From contig JASJDW010000016.1 of assembly GCA_030064955.1 (NCBI GenBank), positions 1 through 42,799 on the forward strand: DNA of 42,799 bases, read 5' to 3'. Below the pieces are notes generated by a model, which saw only the letters and a list, made by a program, of their open reading frames with translations, searched no databases and had not been told where the DNA came from. This DNA comes from Crocosphaera sp. GTDB lineage: Bacteria > Cyanobacteriota > Cyanobacteriia > Cyanobacteriales > Microcystaceae. The translations under genes were made by a program, and so were the position numbers. Position 1 is the first letter of the stretch; each line of letters starts with the position of its first letter. Positions 28,604-36,469 of this stretch are shown in pieces.

Positions 28604-28760
28604 ATCAGTATCAGGATTTAACAGGATTAGGGGATTTTCAGGATTTTTTTCTTTTAAACTTTGTGGGGAAGATGAATGCAATTAATATAGTAAATTTTAT
28701 CATCCCACCTCATCATCCTATCCTGTAAATCCTATCATCCTACAAAATCCTGATACTGAT
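28604..28760. repeat. Long inverted repeat with GGATT-rich arms
   Basis: ATCAGTATCAGGATTT (28604-28619) is an exact inverse of 28745-28760. The similarity continues inwards to about 42 bases per arm with a few mismatches, because both arms carry runs of CAGGATT or its complement AATCCTG every 9-10 bases. The centre of about 70 bases is AT-rich. It lies between the GxxExxY and TIR-TPR genes and has no coding capacity. Confidence 0.85.
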
Positions 28761-28854
28761 GGTGGGGATATGATAAAAGAGAGAATATTTAAGTTCATTT
28801 ATTTTCTAACTTTTTCACTCGCTCAAGCACATCTCAATAATCATCTTTCTGATT

Positions 28855-30021
28855 TTATTGTGAGTAAAGTTGTGCTGCTTGATTGTAGTCAGTGATCGCC
28901 CCTTGATAGTCTCCTATATTATATTTGGCTAAACTGCGATTGTGGTAAGCAAGAGCAAAGTTAAGGTTGAGGTTAATCGCTTGATTGTAGTCAGCAATCG
29001 CTCCTAAATAGTCTCCTAAGTTATACTTAGCCCAACCGCGGTTGTTGTAAGTAACAGCATTATAAGGGTTGAGGTTAATCGCTTGATTGTAGTCAGCAAT
29101 CGCTCCTAAATAGTCTCCTAAAGCTAATGTTGCTAAACCGCGATTGTGGTAAGCAAGAGCAAAGTTAGGGTTGAGGTTAATCGCTTGATTGCAGTCGGCA
29201 ATCGCCCCTTGATAGTCTCCTAAATTATACTTACCTAAACCGCGATGGGTGTAAGCAAGAGCAAAGTTAGGGTTGAGGTTAATCGCTTGATTGCAGTCGG
29301 CAATCGCCCCTTGATAGTTTCCTAAAGCTAATTTTGCTAAACCGCGATGGGTGTAAGGTAAATGCAGTTCAGGATTCTTAAATCGGATAGATTCATTGTG
29401 GTCAGCAATCGCCCCTTGATAGTCTCCTAAGTTATACTTAGCCCAACCACGATTATGATAAGCAAAAGCATTATAAGGGTTGAGGTTAATCGCTTGATTA
29501 TAGTCTGCGATCGCCCCTTGATAGTCACCTGATTCACCTTTGTTATAACCACTGTTAAACCATTCTTCTGCGGTTAGGGTGATGGTTTTGGTATTTGAAG
29601 TAGGTTTAACGCCTGTAATACCCCACTCTAAGTTATAAAAAGCCCTGCTATCATCCTCTTGTTCAAAATTAACCCAATTAAATTCTTTGAGAAAGTATAA
29701 ATTATCAGGAATCTGATGCACACCTACTAACAAAACTGGAATCACTGGGGTATTACGATTAACAAATTGACTGATCAGGCTTTTTAGTTCCAATTTTTGC
29801 CAATTTCCTAAGCCTTTAGCCCCAATAATAATAGCTGCGGATTTTATTTTAGGAATCGCTTTTTGAATTTCATCTTGAAACGCCTTCCCTGGCGGAATTT
29901 GTTCTTCATCTAACCAAGGTTTTAACCCTCTTTCCCTCAGTTTGGCTGAGATTTTCCGCACTTGGGGTTTATCTAAACTATTATGAGCGAGAAACACATC
30001 AAACTCAAAACCGGAACTCAT
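28855..30021 (-). CDS. TIR-domain protein with seven TPR repeats
   Basis: The protein has 388 residues. A TIR domain covers about 6-135: DVFLAHNSLDK at the start, WLDEEQIPPG (36-45), and W74-x3-E78, where the Glu is the usual NAD-cleaving residue. Residues about 151-388 are seven TPR units of 34 residues (one of 35) with consensus AYHNRG.AKYNLGDYQGAIADYNQAINLNP, almost identical to one another, so the DNA repeats every 102 bases and copy number may vary. TIR-TPR proteins are candidates for NAD-depleting immunity or for signalling; which one cannot be told here. The start codon overlaps the end of the upstream gene by four bases, so the two are coupled. Confidence 0.88.
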   Translation of the reverse strand: MSSGFEFDVFLAHNSLDKPQVRKISAKLRERGLKPWLDEEQIPPGKAFQDEIQKAIPKIKSAAIIIGAKGLGNWQKLELKSLISQFVNRNTPVIPVLLVGVHQIPDNLYFLKEFNWVNFEQEDDSRAFYNLEWGITGVKPTSNTKTITLTAEEWFNSGYNKGESGDYQGAIADYNQAINLNPYNAFAYHNRGWAKYNLGDYQGAIADHNESIRFKNPELHLPYTHRGLAKLALGNYQGAIADCNQAINLNPNFALAYTHRGLGKYNLGDYQGAIADCNQAINLNPNFALAYHNRGLATLALGDYLGAIADYNQAINLNPYNAVTYNNRGWAKYNLGDYLGAIADYNQAINLNLNFALAYHNRSLAKYNIGDYQGAITDYNQAAQLYSQ

Positions 30022-30560
30022 CCGTCAATCTCTCCTTTAATCGATGTTTCAATACCCGCAATATCGGCCAAAGCGAGGGCGTATTGATAGAGATCCTGTC
30101 TGAGATCCTCTAATTCCTGACGTAATTGAGGTTCTTGATCCCATTGCTTTTCATATTCTAACGGACTAACATCAGGAGGGCGTTTTACTTCCCAAACTTG
30201 TAAGAGAGGATGCCATTTGGTTAAAAAAGGGCGTAACCCTCGATTTAAAACTGCGATCGCAATACCCCCCACAGACTTCAGAGATGCACCCACATCGGGT
30301 CCTGCTTCTTTGAGAATTTCTCGGGTTGTACCAAATAAGCTATAGAGAGAGTTCAAAGCTTCACGTATTAACCCTTCATCGCTGTTTAACGGTTCGACAG
30401 AAACACGAGTTACTAACTCCACATACAACGCCCAAGCAGCCCTACGTTGGGTGGAGTCAACTTCCCATTCAGCCCCACCAATGCCAAAAGGAAGATTAAT
30501 AGATACTTTTGTTAATATTGGAGGATCAATTTTCATTAGTTTAGTGAAGAAATTGTACAA
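30018..30560 (-). CDS. Unknown protein coupled to the TIR-TPR gene
   Basis: The protein has 180 residues from the first ATG; a later ATG (Met9, 30536, MKIDPPILTKVSINLPFG) may be the true start. I do not recognise the family. It looks soluble and helical: a conserved-looking GIGGAEWEVD segment, TQRRAAWALYVELVTRV, then LNSLYSLFGTTREILKEAGPD and VGGIAIAVLNRGLRPFLTKWHP, and an acidic C-terminal helix. It lies first in a two-gene unit with the TIR-TPR gene, sharing four bases. A 59-bp piece of this same gene is found again at 30862-30920. It may sense a signal for, or regulate, the TIR protein; this is inference from coupling alone. Confidence 0.75.
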   Translation of the reverse strand: MYNFFTKLMKIDPPILTKVSINLPFGIGGAEWEVDSTQRRAAWALYVELVTRVSVEPLNSDEGLIREALNSLYSLFGTTREILKEAGPDVGASLKSVGGIAIAVLNRGLRPFLTKWHPLLQVWEVKRPPDVSPLEYEKQWDQEPQLRQELEDLRQDLYQYALALADIAGIETSIKGEIDG

Positions 30561-30604
30561 TTAAATTATATTTCTTCTTTATTGAATTGTATCTTTTAAC
30601 TTGA

Positions 30605-30820
30605 CTATAGATTAAATTTCTCTTGAAGGCGTTGACTAATTAATTCAATTTGTTGATCAGGGGTTAAGTTATCTAATTCATCAACTCCAATGATTACCTG
30701 TTTAGGTTGTTGCTGTTTACGATCTAAATAGGCATAAAATGCTTCTTTATTATCTTTATTTTTAATCAAATATTGTTTAAGTTCTTGATTGCTCATTTGA
30801 CTATAATTAATAGGTTTCAT
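30605..30820 (-). CDS. Small DUF6887-like protein
   Basis: A 71-residue protein. The N-terminus MKPINYSQMSNQELKQYL, followed by a D-x-EAF-x-AYLDRK pattern, matches the small cyanobacterial DUF6887 family as I remember it. No catalytic motif is visible. The family is often next to toxin-antitoxin-like small genes, and here HicBA lies on the other side. The function is unknown. Confidence 0.7.
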   Translation of the reverse strand: MKPINYSQMSNQELKQYLIKNKDNKEAFYAYLDRKQQQPKQVIIGVDELDNLTPDQQIELISQRLQEKFNL

Positions 30821-30861
30821 TAGAAGAGTTCTCCATTCGGGGTAATAACAATTTCAATTTG

Positions 30862-30920
30862 GCGATCGCAATACCCCCCACAGACTTCAGAGAGGCACCG
30901 ACATCAAGACCAGCTTCTTT
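30862..30920 (-). pseudogene. Relic of the TIR-partner gene
   Basis: These 59 bases match 30253-30311, inside the 180-residue TIR-partner gene, at 53 of 59 positions. On the minus strand they still encode KEAGLDVGASLKSVGGIAIA against KEAGPDVGASLKSVGGIAIA in the intact gene. Similarity stops abruptly at both ends, and one border falls on a HIP1 octamer (GCGATCGC) in both copies. It shows that a second copy of the partner gene, or a recombined fragment of it, once lay here. Confidence 0.85.
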
Positions 30921-30972
30921 ATTAAAAGTTATAGGATATAATGGCGACAGATAACATTCAATCCTAAAAAAT

Positions 30973-31167
30973 ATGCGCTACAAAGTGAGGTTACAAGAAA
31001 GCGAAGAAGGATATGCAATATGGTGTCCGAGTTTACCTGGATGTTGGTCCCAAGGTGAAACAAAAGAAGAAGCAATTAGTAATATTAAAGATGCGATTAA
31101 AATTTATTTGGAGACGGTTGAAGAATTAAATCAGGATAGTGAGTCCTTTTATGTGGAAGTGGGTTAA
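30973..31167 (+). CDS. hicB: HicB-family antitoxin
   Basis: A 64-residue protein. It carries the HicB fold signature: YKVRLQESEEGYAIWCPSLPGCWSQGETKEEAISNIKDAI. HicB neutralises the HicA ribonuclease. It lacks a C-terminal DNA-binding domain, so autoregulation may be weak or rely on another protein. The hicA gene starts two bases after its stop. The order is hicB then hicA, the reverse of the E. coli locus but common in cyanobacteria. Confidence 0.92.
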   Translation: MRYKVRLQESEEGYAIWCPSLPGCWSQGETKEEAISNIKDAIKIYLETVEELNQDSESFYVEVG

Positions 31168-31169
31168 TT

Positions 31170-31496
31170 ATGCCTAAACTCCCTGGTGTTAATCATTTAC
31201 GAGCAATTAAGGCTTTTGAAAAAGCAGGGTTTGAAATTATTAGACAAGGTAAACATATTTCAATGAGTAATGGCGATCGTATCATTGTTATTCCTAGAGC
31301 CAATCCCGTTAATGGTTATACGATGGCTGGAATTATTAATGATGCTGGATTGAGCGGTAGGGTGGGCAAAGTTTTCTACTTTATTGGTAGTCCAGATAAA
31401 TCTCTGAATTTGCCCACCCTACAAAACTGCTTCTTGATGTTCCTTGAAAACCCAACATCTGATATAAGTTTTGAATTCTGTACAAATATAAATTAG
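31170..31496 (+). CDS. hicA: HicA-family mRNA interferase with an altered C-terminus
   Basis: The HicA domain fills residues 1-62: MPKLPGVNHLRAIKAFEKAG, with catalytic His in RQGKHISMSNGDRIIVIP, and GYTMAGIINDAGL. HicA toxins are usually 60-80 residues and end with a short helix after DAGL; here the frame instead enters a palindromic repeat (31357-31422) and runs on to 108 residues. The last 46 residues are therefore derived from repeat and intergenic DNA. The active core is intact, but the altered tail may weaken or remove activity. Confidence 0.85.
   Translation: MPKLPGVNHLRAIKAFEKAGFEIIRQGKHISMSNGDRIIVIPRANPVNGYTMAGIINDAGLSGRVGKVFYFIGSPDKSLNLPTLQNCFLMFLENPTSDISFEFCTNIN
31357..31422. repeat. 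Palindromic element of the GTAGGGTGGGC family inserted in hicA
   Basis: GTAGGGTGGGCAAA (31357-31370) and TTTGCCCACCCTAC (31409-31422) are perfect 14-base inverse arms around a 38-base centre. The element lies inside the hicA reading frame, right after the conserved DAGL codons. The same arm sequence occurs at 1568-1592 as a tight hairpin and as single arms at 475-487 and 36453-36466, so it is a dispersed family. Confidence 0.88.
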
Positions 31497-32121
31497 ATTG
31501 TTGTAATTTATACTAAACCGTAATAATACCAGTATCTTTTTATACATAATTTATATATAATCAAATTAGTAGATGTTAGAATTTCCCTTTGTTTCCCTAA
31601 TTTTCCACTTTATTAAAACAATTTTCTCTTAATTTATTAGTAAATTTCTCTTTTTTCTGGGACTGAAGTATTATTTTTAACCTAGTAAACTAAGAGTGAA
31701 GGCAAAACGCAGTCACAAACAAACATTAGCTTACTGCCTTTGTCCGACATCTATACTCTGTTTTTTGCAAAGCGTTTTAAACAGATGAGTAGGTGTGAGG
31801 GGTCATTGTTTTGAGGGAGGAGTTGGCGTTGGTGATAGCAATAGTTGAAGCGTAGTAGTTAGGAACAGTAACTTTTCGTTAAATCTAGATACATACCTAG
31901 TTTAACTTTTAACTTCTGTGCGATACCGCCGGAACGGAGTGAGGAACTTCTGACTTCTGACTTCTGACTTCTGTAATATCACCTCTCCTCTTTTTCTTCG
32001 CAAACATCGATTGATTATTGACCCAAATTAAAGCAAAAACATGAAACTATTACCAGGACTTTGTGTTGCCCGTTCCCTTACCTTTTATGAAGTTGCTGTG
32101 TCTTTACTGTTGGTAGCTTTT
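31497..32121. other. Long non-coding region with small repeats
   Basis: No supported gene in 625 bases. AAGGCA (31699-31704) and TGCCTT (31735-31740) can pair. At about 31929-31949, CCGGAACGGAGTGAGGAACT resembles the core of the palindromic element at 12721-12964 (CCGGAGCGAAGCGAGGAACT), and is followed by four CTTCTGA-type heptamers (31946-31974). A 28-residue open frame (32041-32127, MKLLPGLCVARS...) with a hydrophobic end is present but has no ribosome site and is not recognised. Confidence 0.5.
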
Positions 32122-32502
32122 TTATGAGTTGTTCATATTTGAGACTGGAAGTGATTCTTTTTGATCAGAAGAAGCGATGGTTTGTGTGAGGAGATAATTA
32201 AGAATTGTTCGTACGGCAATAATAAGAATTAATCTGGCCAGATCATCCCAACGACTTGAGATCATCGTCTTTAAAATACTTGCCCCTACCAAAAAGCTTA
32301 AACCCAAAGAAAACGAATAACCCATGGCCAAACGACTCCGTTGAAAGGCTTCTGTTGTTTGGGGTTTAAACAGTAAATCTTTAAGGAAAATAATCAAAGC
32401 CCTCATAATGCCAACAAAAATGACAAAGAGGGCTAATAATTGACATAAACTAGTTAACAGTTCATTACAGACACGAACCGTCAAGGCAAGGGTTTCACTC
32501 AT
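32122..32502 (-). CDS. DUF1622 membrane protein
   Basis: From ATG 32502 the protein has 126 residues. Three hydrophobic segments are visible (about 14-36, 58-75 and 85-105). The family pattern is clear in ALIIFLKDLL, SRLAMGYSFSLGLSFLVGASILKT and SSRWDDLARLILIIAVRTILNYLL. The function of DUF1622 is unknown. An upstream in-frame ATG (32535) would add 11 residues, but it lies within the arm of the palindromic element at 32527-32680, so it is rejected. No clear ribosome site precedes either start. Confidence 0.85.
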   Translation of the reverse strand: MSETLALTVRVCNELLTSLCQLLALFVIFVGIMRALIIFLKDLLFKPQTTEAFQRSRLAMGYSFSLGLSFLVGASILKTMISSRWDDLARLILIIAVRTILNYLLTQTIASSDQKESLPVSNMNNS

Positions 32503-32526
32503 TTTTGAAGGGAATAGGGAATAGAA

Positions 32527-32680
32527 ATATAGCATTTCCTGGACTCATGAGGTACACCTAATATTCAACTTCTGCTGGGGAGCATCGGGCGAAGCCTGCT
32601 CTCCTAAACTCGCGAACTCCTGAACTCCTAACTTCTAAAACTAGAAGAGTTTGTACCTCGCAAGTATGGGAACTGCTATA
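32527..32680. repeat. Palindromic (MITE-like) element, full copy
   Basis: The left arm begins ATATAGCATTTCC and runs to GAGGTACACC; the right arm runs from GTACCTCGCAAGTATGG to AACTGCTATA and is an imperfect inverse of it. The core has GCTGGGGAGCATCGGGCGAA, then AACTCCT-type heptamers. It lies between the ends of carA and the start of the DUF1622 gene, and its left end supplies a spurious ATG to the latter. The core from TGCTGGGG to GAAGCCTGC is identical in the copy at 36316-36433. Confidence 0.8.
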
Positions 32681-32696
32681 CCTAACATTTATTCCC

Positions 32697-33845
32697 TTAT
32701 GATTTTCCTTTATTCTCTTTCATCATATTGACAAACTTCTCAAACAAATAATCAGCATCATGGGGGCCAGGACTAGCTTCAGGATGGTATTGTACAGAGA
32801 AGAAAGGTAAGGTTTTATGGGATAATCCAGCAACGGTGCGATCGTTCAAATTAAGATGGGTAATTTCCACCTCTGCGTCTAAGGATTTTTCTGTTACCGC
32901 AAAACCATGATTTTGACTGGTAATTTCCACCTTTTGTTGCAGTCCACAGGGTTGATTTAAACCCCGATGACCAAACTTCAATTTAAAGGTTTCGGCCCCC
33001 AAAGATAGCCCTAAAATTTGGTGTCCCATACAAATACCAAACGTGGGTTTTCCTTGTTCAATTAATGCTTTAACGGTACTCACTCCTTCTGTTACCGCCG
33101 ATGGATCCCCAGGCCCATTGGACAAGAAAATACCATCAGGATTGTACTTTAAAATTTCTTCAGGAGGGGTATCAGCAGGAACGACAATAATTTTACAGCC
33201 ATAACTGGCTAACCGTCGTAAAATATTGCGTTTTACTCCAAAATCAATCGCTACAACCGTTAAAGATTCTGTAGAACCATTATCGTTATTTGTATTAAAC
33301 GCCCAATGACTATCCGTTGGGTTTGACCACTCATAAATCTCTTTGGTGGTCACTTCCTTAACTAAATTTAACCCTGCCATAGAAGGGGCTGATTGAACTT
33401 GACGCAATAACTCACTTTTATCGAGAATTTCTGCGGAAATAATACCATTTATTGCCCCCACCGAGCGAATTTTACGGGTTAACGCCCTAGTATCAATGCC
33501 ATAAATACCAACAATGTTATGACGAATTAAATAATCAGGCAAGGACTCGGTTGATCGCCAATTGCTGGGACGATAAGTTATGTTACGGGCGATCACCCCT
33601 TTAACTTGGGGTTTTTCCGATTCCTCATCATCGGAGTTTACCCCTGTATTACCCAATTCAGGATAAGTAAACGTTACAATTTGACCACAATAACTGGGAT
33701 CGGTCAAAACTTCTTGATATCCTGTCATTCCTGTATTAAATACTACTTCTCCTACGGTAGTTCCCTTTGCACCGAAGGATAACCCTTCAAAAGTTGTTCC
33801 ATCAGCTAACACTAATAAAGCGGGTTTCCCCTTTGCCATTGCCAT
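32697..33845 (-). CDS. carA: Carbamoyl-phosphate synthase, glutamine-hydrolysing small subunit
   Basis: The protein has 382 residues, the normal length. The N-terminal CarA domain ([33 protein letters not shown]) is followed by a class I glutamine amidotransferase with nucleophile Cys in [11 protein letters not shown] and catalytic His-Glu in [13 protein letters not shown]. It releases ammonia from glutamine for the large subunit CarB, feeding arginine and pyrimidine synthesis. carB is not adjacent. Translation could start at Met1 or at Met3. Confidence 0.97.
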   Translation of the reverse strand: MAMAKGKPALLVLADGTTFEGLSFGAKGTTVGEVVFNTGMTGYQEVLTDPSYCGQIVTFTYPELGNTGVNSDDEESEKPQVKGVIARNITYRPSNWRSTESLPDYLIRHNIVGIYGIDTRALTRKIRSVGAINGIISAEILDKSELLRQVQSAPSMAGLNLVKEVTTKEIYEWSNPTDSHWAFNTNNDNGSTESLTVVAIDFGVKRNILRRLASYGCKIIVVPADTPPEEILKYNPDGIFLSNGPGDPSAVTEGVSTVKALIEQGKPTFGICMGHQILGLSLGAETFKLKFGHRGLNQPCGLQQKVEITSQNHGFAVTEKSLDAEVEITHLNLNDRTVAGLSHKTLPFFSVQYHPEASPGPHDADYLFEKFVNMMKENKGKS

Positions 33846-34042
33846 AATCGTTAAGTTTTTGATACTAAGAAGGGATGAAACCTAGCGGTTAGCGATACAC
33901 TAGATCAGGCAATCCATAAAATCCTGATGTCCTAGCCATCTGTTGAGAATCAGTTCACCTCTAGGTTACTGGGGATAATCTTAGCAGATGCTTCTGGGGT
34001 GTTAAGCTAGAGTCGAACTGCCAAAAAGGTAGGTATAATCCC

Positions 34043-34954
34043 ATGAGTCCCAAGAAATTAACCAACGACGACAAACAAGAAATTCTTAATCTTTATCGTC
34101 AGACCCCAGAAACTACCTCTACCTTAGCTGACCGTTACGGGGTCAGCAGTTCTACCATTAGTCGTTTTCTTAAAAATACTCTATCGGATGTGGAGTATGA
34201 AGATTTAATTCAACAAAAACGTTTAGCTAGAACCACTAAACCTCAAGCTGACTCACAAGGCGATCAAACCACTGAAGAGGTAAAACCTGTTCTCAAAGTC
34301 GCTGAGGAAGTTTCCTCACAACAACCCCTTTCCATCCCCCAACCCACTGAGGATCACACACAACAGGATCAATCTTCCATTAATACCTTACCCCAAGAAT
34401 CTTCCCCAAAACCAAAACCAGTCACGGTTAAAAAAGAGGCCCCGATCCTAATTTCTCAACAAGAAGATGAAGAACAACCCACAGAAGAACTAGAAGAGGT
34501 TAATGTGGTTGCGGTGGGAGAAATGCTAGGAGAAGACCTAGAAGATAGTGATGAGGACTGGGATGATGAAGAGGATGAGGATGAAGAGGATGAGGATGAA
34601 GACTATAATGAGTCTTTGTCCACAACTAAAGATATTCAAGTTCTACCCTTATCTGCGGCCATCTTCCCTAAAACCTGTTACTTGGTGATTGATCGGTCTG
34701 CTGAATTAATTGCCAAACCCTTAAAAGAGTTTGCCCATCTCGGTCAAATTCCTGTGGATGAAGTGCAACAAAAAACTTTACCGATTTTTGATAACCATCG
34801 CGTTGCCCGTCGGTTTTCTAATCGTTCTCAACGAGTGATCAAAGTCCCTGATGGCCGTCTTCTCTATAAAACCTGCGACCATCTACAAGCGAAAGGAATT
34901 ACCCGTATTCTTATGGACGGTCAAATATATTCTTTAGTTCCTAATTCAGACTAA
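34043..34954 (+). CDS. Helix-turn-helix protein with long acidic region
   Basis: The protein has 303 residues. An N-terminal helix-turn-helix of transposase type covers about 6-45 (DDKQEILNLYRQTPETTS, ADRYGVSSSTISRFLKN). The middle is low-complexity, ending in a strongly acidic stretch (about 168-192, mostly Asp and Glu) encoded by short GATGAGGAT-like DNA repeats. A folded C-terminal part (about 200-300) starts VLPLSAAIFPKTCYLVIDRSA and ends ITRILMDGQIYSLVP. No transposase catalytic domain is present, so it looks like a domesticated cyanobacterial DNA-binding protein rather than a mobile element. A TATAAT (34033-34038) lies only five bases from the ATG, and AAGG precedes it. Confidence 0.8.
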   Translation: MSPKKLTNDDKQEILNLYRQTPETTSTLADRYGVSSSTISRFLKNTLSDVEYEDLIQQKRLARTTKPQADSQGDQTTEEVKPVLKVAEEVSSQQPLSIPQPTEDHTQQDQSSINTLPQESSPKPKPVTVKKEAPILISQQEDEEQPTEELEEVNVVAVGEMLGEDLEDSDEDWDDEEDEDEEDEDEDYNESLSTTKDIQVLPLSAAIFPKTCYLVIDRSAELIAKPLKEFAHLGQIPVDEVQQKTLPIFDNHRVARRFSNRSQRVIKVPDGRLLYKTCDHLQAKGITRILMDGQIYSLVPNSD

Positions 34955-35355
34955 ATTGTTTTTAACCCACTATTATGATAAAAAGTTAAGAGAAACATCG
35001 TTGAAAACACTGACAAAAAGTAGACAAGGACAGTTAAATTTCAGTAACAAAATCAACAATATTGATAAATTAGATATTTATACGGAGGATTCGATAAAAT
35101 ACTTTACAAAATAGTGTGAGTAAACATCAACAACAAATAAGTTTTTTAACAAATTAGAGGGAATAAGATCTATTATATTTTTGTTGGAGTAAAATGAGGA
35201 ACACGAACACTTTACTCCTGTCACCTCAGGATAATTAACAGCAGTACATTGATTAATCTCTCTTTGTAGCGAGAGAATATTTTGTTTACATTGACTAAAC
35301 AACAGTGGTGCTGACTGCGATTTATTTATCATCTTTGAGTGTGTCTAATCCCACT
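34955..35355. other. Non-coding region upstream of the pentapeptide gene
   Basis: No supported gene. An 84-residue minus-strand frame (35078-35332) has no recognisable domain and reaches close to the start of the next gene, so I treat it as chance. A GTG at 35305 could extend the pentapeptide protein, but it gives a poor N-terminus. Confidence 0.5.
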
Positions 35356-36243
35356 ATGAATATTAGTGACCTACTACGACAATATGAACAAGGCCATCGA
35401 GAATTCTCGGAACTCGATTTAAGCGGAATAGATTTATCGAGAGTGATGTTAATCTGCGTAGATCTAACTAAATCGAACTTAATGGGAATTAACTTCAGTC
35501 GCGGATTTTTAACAAAATCTAATTTAAGTCAAGCCAGTTTAAATTGGGCTGATTTGACCTATGCTAAAATGAGCCAATCTCAACTGATTGAAACGGATTT
35601 AACAAAAGCGGATTTAACAGGGGCTTTCATGGTTAAATCAATTTTAATCAAGGCTAAATTAAGTGGGGCAAATTTATCTCATACCAATCTGCGGGCTGCT
35701 GATTTATCTTATGCTAATTGTTGTGGGGCAAATCTTCAGAGAATTAACCTTAGAGAAGCCAATTTAACTGGAGTCAATTTTAATTGGGCTAATCTATCTG
35801 AAGCCCGTTTAAGCTGTGCAAACCTACAACAAGCATCCTTTTTCGGGGCTAATTTAAGCCATGCGTTTCTCAAAGAAGTTGATTTAAGCTACACTGATTT
35901 AGAAAGAGTCAATTTTGAAAAATCTCGACTCGGATATAGCAATTTTCAAGGGGCTAAGTTACAAGGGGCAAATCTTCAAGGGGCTAAGTTACGTCATACC
36001 AATTTACGAGGGGCAAATCTCCAAGGGGCTAATTTAATGGATGCTGACTTGGAAGGGGCTGATTTAACGAATGCGATTGTTGATGATGCTAATTTTACTA
36101 ATGCTAAATTTGGCGACACAAAAGTTATTGGAACTCACTTAACCCCTCACCCCATCAACCCGAATTCACCACAATTACAATTTCGACAAACTCCAAATTA
36201 TGTTGGTTCTTTTGAACTGTTACACACAGAGTTTGCTGTTTAA
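35356..36243 (+). CDS. Pentapeptide-repeat protein
   Basis: From ATG 35356 the protein has 295 residues. After a short lead (MNISDLLRQYEQGHREFSEL), residues about 19-250 are tandem A(D/N)LxX pentapeptides, more than 40 of them, which fold as a right-handed quadrilateral beta-helix. Several contain bulky variations, such as LIGTDL- and NFNWANL-type units. The C-terminal 40 residues are not repeats. Such proteins are abundant in cyanobacteria and their roles are mostly unknown; a gyrase-protecting role like MfpA or Qnr cannot be claimed. The DNA repeats (GGGGCTAAG and GGGGCAAAT units) are obvious near 35950-36060. Confidence 0.9.
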   Translation: MNISDLLRQYEQGHREFSELDLSGIDLSRVMLICVDLTKSNLMGINFSRGFLTKSNLSQASLNWADLTYAKMSQSQLIETDLTKADLTGAFMVKSILIKAKLSGANLSHTNLRAADLSYANCCGANLQRINLREANLTGVNFNWANLSEARLSCANLQQASFFGANLSHAFLKEVDLSYTDLERVNFEKSRLGYSNFQGAKLQGANLQGAKLRHTNLRGANLQGANLMDADLEGADLTNAIVDDANFTNAKFGDTKVIGTHLTPHPINPNSPQLQFRQTPNYVGSFELLHTEFAV

Positions 36244-36315
36244 GATTATGGACTAAAATATCGGTATTAATTTTAGTTACAAAGTGGACAAAATAAACAA
36301 CATTACTCTCTTATG

Positions 36316-36433
36316 ATAACATTTCCTGGACTCCTGAACTCCTGCTGGGGAGCATCGGGCGAAGCCTGCCCTCCCGAACTCCCGAACTCCTAAAACTAGA
36401 AGAGTTTGTACCTCACAAGTATGGAAACTGCTA
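36316..36433. repeat. Palindromic (MITE-like) element, left arm partly deleted
   Basis: It begins ATAACATTTCCTGGACTC, which matches the start of the copy at 32527, then skips the GAGGTACACC part of the left arm. The core from GCTGGGGAGCATC to GAAGCCTGC is identical to that copy, followed by CCCGAACT-type heptamers, and it ends GTACCTCACAAGTATGG, then AACTGCTAC. It lies after the pentapeptide gene and before a GTAGGTGGGCA half-repeat (36453-36466). Confidence 0.8.
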
Positions 36434-36469
36434 CATAACATTTTTGATTAATTTGCCCACCTACCGATT

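Noticed and set aside
28604-28760. Insertion sequence
   Set aside because: Inverted repeats are present but there is no transposase coding capacity.
32041-32127. 28-residue plus-strand frame with hydrophobic end
   Set aside because: No ribosome site, not a known small photosystem or cytochrome subunit, and it overlaps the end of the DUF1622 gene.
34043-34954. Active transposase
   Set aside because: Only the helix-turn-helix is transposase-like; no catalytic domain or flanking inverted repeats.
35078-35332. 84-residue minus-strand open frame upstream of the pentapeptide gene
   Set aside because: No recognisable domain, no ribosome site, odd Ser/Asn/Cys-rich composition; more likely chance in an intergenic region.
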